From Paraburkholderia sartisoli (GTDB taxonomy: Bacteria; Pseudomonadota; Gammaproteobacteria; Burkholderiales; Burkholderiaceae): a DNA stretch of 64,000 nt. The stretch is from the NCBI RefSeq assembly GCF_900107685.1, contig NZ_FNRQ01000002.1, forward strand, positions 310,001-374,000, given 5' to 3'. Numbering within the stretch: the stretch's first letter is position 1; every line of letters starts with the position of its first letter. Under the pieces are notes generated by a model, which was given only the letters and a program-made list of their open reading frames with translations, had not been told where the DNA came from and made no database searches. This document shows, piece after piece, positions 8,505 to 16,036 of the stretch. Position numbers and translations under genes: made by a program.

Positions 8505-8945
8505 TCACGCTGCGGCGGCGAGCATCGAGTGACGGCAGTCCGCCGCAGCGCACCGACACGCGTACTGCGCCCGAACGTCTTCATCCAGAGGATCGTCTGT
8601 GGCCAGCAAATATTCAATAAACAGCTCTTCACCGGCCTCGACAGGCCGGAGCGTGTGGATGAAGATGCGGCCAGCGTCTTCGATCGTCTCGCAGTTGGGC
8701 GCGCATGCGTGATTAAGCCATCGTGCGCTGTTGCCACCGCGGCTGCCGTCGATGACCCGCCCGTCCGACAAACCAAAAAGGAACGTGTGTCCCTCGACGC
8801 CTTCACGCCGGTGTCGGCGAACGGCATCGCGCCACGCAGTGATTTCACCCTTGTATTCAAGCACGCGCTCGCCCGCCGCGAGTGGTCGCATCGCAAACAC
8901 GCCCTTGCCATGAACTGGAGACCGCCGGACGATCACACGCCGCAT
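8505..8945 (-). CDS. SET-domain protein (lysine methyltransferase fold)
   Basis: The 146-aa product is a minimal SET domain. SET-N motif: SPVHGKGVFAMRPLAAGERVLEY (about residues 9-31). The substrate/cofactor knot has RWLNHACAPNCE (75-86), with the conserved NHxCxPN, followed by GEELFIEY (106-112). A Cys-rich post-SET tail (YACRCAAADCRHS) resembles zinc-binding post-SET motifs. These enzymes transfer a methyl group from S-adenosylmethionine to lysine; bacterial targets are mostly unknown. The ATG at 8945 is chosen because the domain begins there. It has no operon partner. Confidence 0.85.
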   Translation of the reverse strand: MRRVIVRRSPVHGKGVFAMRPLAAGERVLEYKGEITAWRDAVRRHRREGVEGHTFLFGLSDGRVIDGSRGGNSARWLNHACAPNCETIEDAGRIFIHTLRPVEAGEELFIEYLLATDDPLDEDVRAQYACRCAAADCRHSMLAAAA

Positions 8946-9619
8946 GCTGTTCTCTTGACGGATATTCGCATCAGTATAGAAGCGGCAAATTTCCACATCC
9001 ACCGCTTCGTACGTGCGAGTCGTAGCCAGTCTGGCGGCCCGGCTCGCGAGATTGAAGTTGGAGAGGTCGGGCGTCGAGATCACCCGTGACCACCCGGACG
9101 ATCACTGCTGCCTGCTTTGGTGAGCGACTTCGACAAGACATTTCCCGTCGCAACGACGCCACTTCGGTTTCAGGCCGCCGCGCGAAGGCGGCAGAATCAG
9201 AAAAGCCGGGCGCCGAACTCGCACAGGCTGTTCCACTTCACGGTGCTGACAAAAGTCTGGCCCGTGGTGTCAAGCGATTCGATCATCGCGCGCACACGCT
9301 TCCCGGCGATTCCGCAATCGTTTCTTTTCCATCCGTCTGTTTATACAGGTGTTCAGCCAGAAGCAGGGGCGCGGTAAATCACGGCACCCCGGCAACGCAT
9401 GCTACCAGGTCCCGTCCAGGGTCGGTTCGGGAACCGTCGATCCAGCAGCGAGTCCTCTTCTGAGGACGAACTTCGTGCATCTGTTGTCCGCCGGCGCATC
9501 TGCGACCGGCGGCTGCCACGCGCCGTTAGGCAGAAAAAGCGCCTTCTTATGGCGGGATTGCTTCGCCAGCCCGGAGGGGCGCGAGTTTCGATTGCCAGGA
9601 CGATTCATGAATTGCTTTC
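8946..9619. other. Gene-poor region, possible minus-strand relic
   Basis: No complete gene is seen. On the minus strand around 9180-9340 two adjacent frames together give protein-like text (HLYKQTDGKETIAES, then SLDTTGQTFVSTVKWNSL with the end FGARLF), suggesting a frameshifted fragment of an unidentified small gene. The rest shows no coding signal. Confidence 0.35.
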
Positions 9620-10021
9620 CTACCGGTTGACCCAATTGTCGATCTTGATGCCCGGGTAGCTTGCAAAATCGCGCTCATTGTTTGTCACCAGAACAACGTC
9701 CAACGCAATCGCATGCGCGGCGATCAGCTTGTCAAGCGCATCCTTCTTTCGCTCGCGTGTCGCTTCGCGGACAGGCCCGTAGGCCATTGCCGCAGCGGCA
9801 TCGAAGACAACGACCGGAATATCCTCAATGAGCGCGGCGAGGTTGCGGCGCTCACGCGCACGGTTCTCGGAAACTGTTACGCCGTATTCAAGTTCGGCGT
9901 ATGTCACAGCGGACATTACAACGTCACCGACGTAGCATTCAGCAAATCGCTTTGCGACTTGTTCCGGCTGGTTTTTCATCAGGTAGATGCACATGTTTGT
10001 ATCAAGCATGAAGCGCGGCAT
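9620..10021 (-). CDS. vapC: VapC toxin, PIN-domain ribonuclease
   Basis: The 133-aa protein is a PIN domain. It has the acidic N-terminal FMLDTNMCIYLMK (first catalytic Asp at residue 7), the second acidic motif in SAVTYAELEYG (Glu near 43), and the C-terminal DALDKLIAAHAIALDVVLVTNNERDF (Asp near 94 and the NN/D region). VapC toxins cleave RNA, often initiator tRNA, and are held inactive by VapB. The start codon overlaps the antitoxin stop in a TGATG arrangement, so the pair is translationally coupled. Confidence 0.93.
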   Translation of the reverse strand: MPRFMLDTNMCIYLMKNQPEQVAKRFAECYVGDVVMSAVTYAELEYGVTVSENRARERRNLAALIEDIPVVVFDAAAAMAYGPVREATRERKKDALDKLIAAHAIALDVVLVTNNERDFASYPGIKIDNWVNR

Positions 10022-10257
10022 CACAATCCCTCACGCTCGGCTTGTTCCTGTTCGCCGCGTCCTTCGGCCATGAAATCCGGCCCGAATTTGGCGAACTTCT
10101 TTAATACGCCAACCAGCGGACGCCGCGCTGGGCGAATACGAATCTCATCACCCACGCGCTCGATCTCCAGCTCAACGTCGCTGCGCTCGTAGGCAAGATC
10201 GGCGGGGATACGAACGGCCTGCGAGTTGCCATTCTTGAAAACGCGGGTAGTATGCAT
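10021..10257 (-). CDS. vapB: VapB antitoxin, SpoVT/AbrB fold
   Basis: The 78-aa protein has an N-terminal AbrB-type DNA-binding half (TTRVFKNGNSQAVRIPADLAY, then VELEIERVGDEIRIRP). The C-terminal half contains the toxin-binding aromatic/acidic stretch (LKKFAKFGPDFMAEGRGEQEQ). It neutralises VapC and represses its own promoter. The ATG at 10257 matches the normal VapB start; the longer upstream frame would run through the promoter. An inverted repeat flanks the promoter just upstream. Confidence 0.93.
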   Translation of the reverse strand: MHTTRVFKNGNSQAVRIPADLAYERSDVELEIERVGDEIRIRPARRPLVGVLKKFAKFGPDFMAEGRGEQEQAEREGL

Positions 10258-10283
10258 TGCGGTTCCGGCTTCGTGTGTACGAT

Positions 10284-10335
10284 GGATGTACTTTAAGCCA
10301 TTTTTTGACGAATGTAAATACGCGTGTGTACATCC
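10284..10335 (-). promoter_or_regulatory. vapBC promoter flanked by an inverted repeat
   Basis: Read on the minus strand, a TTTACA -35 (10318-10313) is 17 bp from a TAAAGT -10 (10295-10290). The 8-bp arms GGATGTAC (10284-10291) and GTACATCC (10328-10335) are exact inverted repeats enclosing the promoter, and one arm overlaps the -10. This is the expected place for VapB autorepression. Confidence 0.6.
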
Positions 10336-10448
10336 ATCCCGATTGGCGACGCGCCGCTGGGTGCGGTTCAAAACCGGGGGTTTTGGCGTTATGCGGACGC
10401 GCGGAATCCGTCCGCGTTTTGACGGCGGAAGCGGGTTTCCGGGGAGCG

Positions 10449-10480
10449 TGACGTGACGCGGCGAATGCCGCGTCACGTCA
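10449..10480. terminator. Perfect 14-bp hairpin at the end of the transposase remnant
   Basis: TGACGTGACGCGGC (10449-10462), the loop GAAT, and its exact complement (10467-10480) form a 14-bp stem. No T-run follows on either strand, so it is not a classical intrinsic terminator. It sits exactly between the vapBC promoter region and the last codons of the minus-strand transposase relic. It may be a transcript-end hairpin or an element-end structure. Confidence 0.5.
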
Positions 10481-11974
10481 GGTCTGGAGAGGTTGGAGCG
10501 GGCCGAATCCGGGCAGCGTCAGCCAGTGTTCATGAGGCTGGTCGCTCATCAGTTCCTTTGGGTTCCTGCCGATTCGTTCAGCACACCGGCTGCGCACGAA
10601 GGGCCGGTGATTGAAGACGAATTGCAGCAGGCCGAGCCAGGTGCGCCCGCCGTTCAGATGTCGGCGCTTGGTCAGGCACACGCGGATTATCGAGTTGAGG
10701 TTTTCGACCATCGAGCTGCTGCGTGGCGTGCGCTTCATGGCGTCGGACACGGCGGCATAGACAGCGTGAAACTTGCCACCCATGCGGGCAAACAGTTGGT
10801 TCCAGCCTTGCCCGAATGCGCCTGACGTGTCGGGTTTGCGATGCAGCAAGCAGGTCGCACGCACGAGTTCGGGCGCGACGTCGTACGTGTGCGCGATCGC
10901 ATCGAGGTTCTCGTCCAGCACACCGGCGAACGCGAGCAGATCGTCTCGCTGGTTCTGCAGGGCTCGCCGGAATATAGCGGCGTGCTGGATCCTGTGCTTC
11001 ACGCTGAAGCATTTCGGCAACGACGAAGTCGAACAGTGCTTCGCGTGTCATGAGATCAGGACCGGCGAGCGACAGGATGTCGTGCTCGAGCCACTGAACG
11101 AGGGTGCGCAGATCAGTGGTCAGCTCACGCGCCCGCCCCTCATCGTGCCGAAGCGCTTCAAGCGCCGTCGTGAGGAGGCTATCCTCGCAGCGTCGGAGGG
11201 GATTGGCCAGACGTGCTTCGGTGGCCCCGCATGCCGTGCGGGTGCCGCTCGCGATGCGACGCCAGATGTTCGCCAGTGTCCTGCCTTGCTGGATGAGGTG
11301 AAACACGTCACCGTGGCACGGCGTGTCGGGCCACGCGGTTTTCTGGTTTTCTGGCCCGCGCGCAGACCGGTGCCGGCGTCGGCAATCGTGTAGTCGGGAT
11401 TCAGTCCCTGCGCCTGCAGATCGAGCGGGTGGGTGGCCCAGGTGTCGCCATCGCGATGCGCTTCGGGGGCGAGCAGGTGCAGTAGGTCGAAGCGACATCG
11501 ATGCCGGCGAGAACGGGCTGCGAACCCTGGAATAGCTCATCGTGCAGAGCGACCCGCACGGATGAGAGATCGATCTCGGCGTTCAGGGCTATGGCGCTGT
11601 CGCGCGGCGCGCTGATGAATATTGTGTACGGTGCCCAGTGAGAGAGGCACGCCCAGCAGGTCGTGGATGAATTCGATGACACCGCGAAACAAGGTGTGCC
11701 CGATCAGCATGAGCCCGAGCGCGACCTGTTCGAGCCACGGGCGGGTGACCGGCAGCGTGAACGGGACCTCGTCGTCTGCGGAGGCGGCCGGCGTGAAGAG
11801 CGCATCGAGTGCGCCGTTGGCGCGATTCATCTGCCGGTAGACGGTTGGGCGACTCGCGCCGCTGCGCTCGGCGACGACACTGACGGGTTCGGTACCGGCG
11901 AGCGCCTGGAGCGCGAGGGTTTTACAGGAGCCCCCCATCAGTTTGCCAGAGGCGAATCGATCGATTGGGGGCAT
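10478..11974 (-). mobile_element. Degenerate transposase of a large insertion sequence
   Basis: Three minus-strand frames join into one decayed transposase. The N-terminal part (11974 to about 11600) has a helix-turn-helix (SVVAERSGASRPTVYRQM). The middle part has IADAGTGLRAG and HGDVFHLIQQGRTLANIW. The C-terminal part (to 10478) has SSSMVENLNSIIRVCLTKRRHLNGG and LGLLQFVFNHRPF. At least two frameshifts separate them. The layout (DNA-binding start, acidic-residue core, Arg/Asn-rich end) is that of a DDE-type transposase of ~480 aa. I cannot name the IS family. No terminal inverted repeats were found by eye. Confidence 0.75.
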
Positions 11975-12054
11975 GGCAATCGCGCAGTGAAAAATGGGGC
12001 ACCATTATCGCCTGACGCATCGCCCCTGCTCAATGTGTAACGCCGCCTTGAACC

Positions 12055-12724
12055 ACGCCAAATGGCCAGTTCTCCACGAGAAACCATATTACTGGGTCCA
12101 CCCGCCGTATCCTGGATATCGACGTGTCCAGTTTCGAATTCGGCGAAAAGCGCGCGTATGTCGGGATGCTCGTTGAGCGTGATGATCGCCCGTCCCTGCA
12201 GGGGCCGGACGATCTCGACTATCTGTTCGTACTGCTCAAGACAAAATGGCACGCCGCAGCCCTCCGTCTTCCAGTAGGACGGGCGAGGAAAAAGAAGGTA
12301 TGCAGACGGTCGCATCGGCTGATGCACGCCTGCCAGTTGTGGTACCGAACGTGCGTCCCTTGACCCGGCCGCCAAAGCAGTTCTGCTGCAGATAACAGAA
12401 TCGTGCGGCGCGCTGGATATCGGCCAGCGTGTGCGATGGCATATCACCCAGCCACCTGAAAACCTGCCGGCTGCTCAATGCCCACCTGAATTGCCGGATG
12501 AACTCCTCCAGGTGGCGCTGTACCACGCGACAGAGCTCAATGAACCCGTCGTTCACGTCATTCAGGACTTCAACCTCCGCGGGCAGCCGCATGAAGAAAA
12601 GCGCTGCGGCACCTGCGAAGACCTCACCGTAGCAGCTATGCGCAGCAAATCGCGGAACCACGATGTCGGCGAGAGGTCGCTTGCCACCAGTCCATGGAGC
12701 AACCGGTATCGCCATGATCATCAC
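12055..12724 (-). pseudogene. D12-class adenine-N6 DNA methyltransferase remnant
   Basis: The N-terminal half is typical of Dam/D12-class methylases: PWTGGKRPLADIVVPRF (SAM-binding PxxGGK), then YGEVFAGAAALFF and VEVLNDVNDGFIELCRV. The frame is lost near 12260. A second minus-strand frame gives the C-terminal part (SYWKTEGCGVPFCLEQYEQIVEIVRPLQGRAI, then LNEHPDIRALF). About 40-60 codons between are missing, and the catalytic DPPY appears as RPSY. The gene is therefore inactive. It lies between the dead transposase and the relaxase gene. Confidence 0.75.
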
Positions 12725-12732
12725 CCCGCCTG

Positions 12733-13746
12733 TCAGCGGTCCACTTCCGGACTGCCAGGGTCTGGCTGACCGCCACGATCCGGCACGCTCCGGTCTGGCC
12801 TCTCGCGTCGTGACGGCTCCATGGGCGCTACGAATGGCCCATCCTGCTGCACTGGCATCTTCCGTACGAAATCGACGATCTCCATTGCCAGGCGCCGGTC
12901 ATCGACCTCCCGTGACGCAGCCATCGCCTGCGCCATCTCCCGCCACGCGGCGAACACGCCATAGTGTGCCGCCCAGCCCGCGCGGCGCTGCGCATCCGTC
13001 GCCACCGCACGCCAGTACCGGGGCACCTCTCGGCGGTCCAGCAGGTGCATGACGGCCTGTTTCGGATAACGGTGCGTCGCCCCGCGCGTGCGCCGTGACG
13101 TTGCATTCGCCTCGACGCCGTGGGCCTGGAGCTGCTGCGCAAATCGCTCCCGCCAGCGCTGCAGGTCACGCTTTCGCGGATCGAGCCGTCGCCCGTCCGG
13201 CCCCCTCACCTGCACGCTCAGATGCACATGCGGATGCGCCTCGTCGTCATGCGCGGCAAAAACCCAGGCGCGACCGTCGCCGAATTCGAGCGCCGCAAAA
13301 TCCCGCGCCGCGTCGCGCACCGCCCGCCGGTCGGTACCTGGCGGCATCGACAGCAGGATATTGAACACCTCGCGACGCACACTGCTCTCCGGTACACCCC
13401 AGCCGCCGAACTGCCAGGCGTCGGCCAGATCGCGCAGCGCGGCGGCGCCCGCAATAGTCTGCCCGTCCTGGTCCTCGAGTTCGACCTTGCCGTTGCGGGA
13501 GATGTAGCGCAGATGCCGGCGCACCGCGCCCATGCCCTGCGCGCTGGCCGCCTTGTTGGTGATTTTCACCATCACCTCGGGCGTGCGTTTCAGCGTGCGC
13601 GCCAGCTGCTCACGCACGCGCGCCGCATGGTTCCCGATCTGCACACGCGAGAGCCGCGGCGCCGCGACGTGCCGCAACGCATCGTGAAACAGCCGGTCGC
13701 CCCAGTTCAGGAGCATCGCATCGATGTAAGTTTTCGGGAAAGGCAT
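12733..13746 (-). CDS. Conjugative relaxase (MobA-like, HxHxH)
   Basis: Relaxases nick oriT and pilot the strand into the recipient. This 337-aa protein carries the metal-binding three-histidine motif HPHVHLSV (His 171, 173, 175) and an upstream segment with KITNKAASAQGMGAVRRHLRYISRNG, as in plasmid relaxases. A Tyr-rich stretch near the start (residues 1-30) may hold the nicking tyrosine. The C-terminal part (about 230-337) is helical and basic without a helicase or primase domain. The ATG at 13746 is chosen because it lies two bases after the accessory gene stop. It is the last gene of the conjugation operon. Confidence 0.87.
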   Translation of the reverse strand: MPFPKTYIDAMLLNWGDRLFHDALRHVAAPRLSRVQIGNHAARVREQLARTLKRTPEVMVKITNKAASAQGMGAVRRHLRYISRNGKVELEDQDGQTIAGAAALRDLADAWQFGGWGVPESSVRREVFNILLSMPPGTDRRAVRDAARDFAALEFGDGRAWVFAAHDDEAHPHVHLSVQVRGPDGRRLDPRKRDLQRWRERFAQQLQAHGVEANATSRRTRGATHRYPKQAVMHLLDRREVPRYWRAVATDAQRRAGWAAHYGVFAAWREMAQAMAASREVDDRRLAMEIVDFVRKMPVQQDGPFVAPMEPSRRERPDRSVPDRGGQPDPGSPEVDR

Positions 13747-13747
13747 G

Positions 13748-14290
13748 CTAACGACTCCAGCGATCAATGTTCGCGCGAACCAGCTCCGACACCGCGCGCA
13801 GATGAACATCGATCTGCGCCTTCAGCCCCGTGAGCAGGTGACCGTCATCCGCAACGACAGCCATCCCATCGCGCTCCAACTCGCGAATCACCGATCCCAG
13901 TGAGCGGCTGATCGTCGCGAGCACGTGGCTCGAGGCGGCGAGCAGCGCCATCTCCTGCTCGCCAAACTGGGGGACTCGCGTCAACTGCGCGCGGATCAGC
14001 GCAACAACCCAGCGATTCGTGGTGAATCCGGATGCCGCTGCCCGTTGCCCCACCGCGCGCAGCTCGGATACGGTCAGTCGGATCTCGATGCGTTCGCGGT
14101 GTTCACCAGCGGGCGTCCAGCGCATGACGCCGGTCCCTTCGGCCCGATGCTCCGGCTCATCTGCCGTGATTGCGTCAAGGATCAGTTGCCGCACACCTTC
14201 GGCTGGTGTCACGTCGTGCACGGCACACCAGTCGTCCCAACCCGGCTTCATCTTGCCGAGCTCAATACACAGGCGTGAACGGGCCTTCAC
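13748..14290 (-). CDS. MobC-like relaxosome accessory protein
   Basis: The 180-aa product sits directly before the relaxase gene and overlaps the LPD7 gene by 4 bp. Residues 60-110 (RIEIRLTVSELRAVGQRAAASGFTTNRWVVALIRAQL) have the ribbon-helix-helix plus helix pattern of MobC/TraJ-type proteins, which bind oriT and help the relaxase. The C-terminal half (HVLATISRSLGSVIRELERD) is the helical segment with the spacing of the MobC family (PF05713-like). The N-terminus (LGKMKPGWDDWCAVHDVTPAEGVRQLI) is an extra helical domain. Confidence 0.75.
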   Translation of the reverse strand: MKARSRLCIELGKMKPGWDDWCAVHDVTPAEGVRQLILDAITADEPEHRAEGTGVMRWTPAGEHRERIEIRLTVSELRAVGQRAAASGFTTNRWVVALIRAQLTRVPQFGEQEMALLAASSHVLATISRSLGSVIRELERDGMAVVADDGHLLTGLKAQIDVHLRAVSELVRANIDRWSR

Positions 14291-15975
14291 GGGCGCTCCT
14301 GGAGCAACGGCTGCTCAGGTCCGGACGGCGCGCGCTCGACCTCATACCCGACCTCACGTGCGGCGGTACGCCCGGGCGCCGGCTGCCCTGTACGTGAGCG
14401 CGTGGACGGCGCCTTCGGGTCAAACACTCTCGGCGTGGGTACACGCACGCCCTCGGCGCGAAACGTGTCGTATAGCTTCTGCGCGTGCTGTTCCACCCGA
14501 GCGATTGACCGGTCGCTGAACCCCTGGGCACGCATGGCCGCGACGATAACCGCCATCTGCATGGCCCGCCGACTATCGGATGAATCCCCGGAACGGCCGC
14601 GACGCGGCGTGCGGGCGACCGCAGGGCGACTGCCTCCCGCATCGGCCGGCGATTCGCGCTCCGACCCATGCTCCGGTTCACGCCCCGACCGACGCTCCGA
14701 CTCACGCCCTGTTGCACCGCGCGAGGAAGGTAACGCCGCGCGCTTGCGCCCCTCGACATCGATCTGCCAGGTATTGCGGTACACCTCCTTTTCCTCGTAC
14801 CCCGTAATCTCTCCGGTGGCGTCAATCACGGGGACGTCGGCGGTCACCCAGCGTTTGCCAAGATTCTGCAGCGTGACGCGTTCACCGACGCGCGCATCCG
14901 ATTCGGCGACGGCCCGCGCCAGGTCCACGCCCCATACGGCGTGGTTCGCCCCTGCGTCGTCCCGATAGACGACGTAGTACGAACCACTGCGTGCCGGATT
15001 GTGCTGGTAGGGTGCATCGCCATACTCGAGCAGTTCGCCCGTATAGCGATGGACATTTGCTTTGTCCTGGTCGCTTGTGTTGCGCTCTGTGTCGTGCCCC
15101 GTGTTGTGCCCCGTGTCGCGTCCGGTTGGGCGACGGGCGGCCGGGGCGAGCGTAGCTTCGCGCGCATCGCCAGGTACCGTCTGCGCTGCGGCGTCGGTCT
15201 GCGTGTGCAACGCGGCAGAGTCCGAAGCCGGTGCGGCATCCATCGCCTGCGCAGCGGACGGCGGATCAGCCGCGGGAACTGGCGGGTGCGTGCCATCCGT
15301 ACGCGGGGGAATCTCGCCGGCATAGGCGACGCGGTTGCTCATGAGCGCGCGCCGTCCCTCGCCAAGCCGCGCGAGATCGGCCGCGATCGGCTCGTAACCA
15401 CTCACCTGCAGACCGAGCAGCGTCGCCTGCAGCCAGACTTCGCGCCGGAACGCCTCGTGCCCGGACACACGAATCCGCTCCCACGATTTCGCCTTCGCCA
15501 TGTCCACCATCGACTCGACCACATCGGGCCGGTTGTGCCGGGTCACGAGGTAGGATCCGAGATCCTCGAATGCCATCTGATACGGCGCGTCCTTCAGGAA
15601 ATACTGGTTGCCCGCGCGCAGATAGCGCTTGCGCACGCGCTCCGGTACCTCGCCAGGCGGTGCCCACGCCCGCGCCTCGTCCGCCGCCCGGCTCAAGGCA
15701 TCGGTAGCCGACGCGCGTGCCCCCATTCCCGCCCGCGAATCGCCGGGCGGCAACCGACCAGGATCGTCACGCATCGCCTGCTCACGCAGGCGCGCACGCA
15801 CCGCATCGAATTCGCGACGACGGCGCGCCTCCATTGCCGCTCTCGCAGCCCGGTCCAGACCGTCACCAGTCCCACCCGAACCGCCCGAACCGCCCTCTTC
15901 CAGCGATGGTGCCCGCCCGATCACGTTGATCACAGGGTCCTGCGCCGAGCCTTCAGTCAAAGTCGTTTCGCTCAT
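14287..15975 (-). CDS. LPD7-domain protein of the conjugation module
   Basis: A 562-aa protein. Residues 1-110 are low-complexity and charged. Residues 125-220 match the large polyvalent protein-associated domain LPD7 (RKRYLRAGNQYFLKDAPYQMAFEDLGSYL, then VVESMVDMAKAKSWERIRVSGHEAFRREVWLQA). Residues 360-470 hold a second domain (SYYVVYRDDAGANHAVWGVDL and RVTLQNLGKRWVTADVP) seen with LPD7 in plasmid relaxase and primase polyproteins. The C-terminus is Arg/Ser-rich with a short helix (FSDRSIARVEQHAQKLYDTF). The ATG at 15975 avoids an implausible Arg-rich extension. LPD7 proteins usually travel with relaxases; their biochemical role is not settled. Confidence 0.8.
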   Translation of the reverse strand: MSETTLTEGSAQDPVINVIGRAPSLEEGGSGGSGGTGDGLDRAARAAMEARRRREFDAVRARLREQAMRDDPGRLPPGDSRAGMGARASATDALSRAADEARAWAPPGEVPERVRKRYLRAGNQYFLKDAPYQMAFEDLGSYLVTRHNRPDVVESMVDMAKAKSWERIRVSGHEAFRREVWLQATLLGLQVSGYEPIAADLARLGEGRRALMSNRVAYAGEIPPRTDGTHPPVPAADPPSAAQAMDAAPASDSAALHTQTDAAAQTVPGDAREATLAPAARRPTGRDTGHNTGHDTERNTSDQDKANVHRYTGELLEYGDAPYQHNPARSGSYYVVYRDDAGANHAVWGVDLARAVAESDARVGERVTLQNLGKRWVTADVPVIDATGEITGYEEKEVYRNTWQIDVEGRKRAALPSSRGATGRESERRSGREPEHGSERESPADAGGSRPAVARTPRRGRSGDSSDSRRAMQMAVIVAAMRAQGFSDRSIARVEQHAQKLYDTFRAEGVRVPTPRVFDPKAPSTRSRTGQPAPGRTAAREVGYEVERAPSGPEQPLLQERP

Positions 15976-16036
15976 GATCTGCCCTCGAATGATCCGTTCC
16001 CGCTTGCCCGACGCCCTGCGCGATTGAAGCCGCGCC

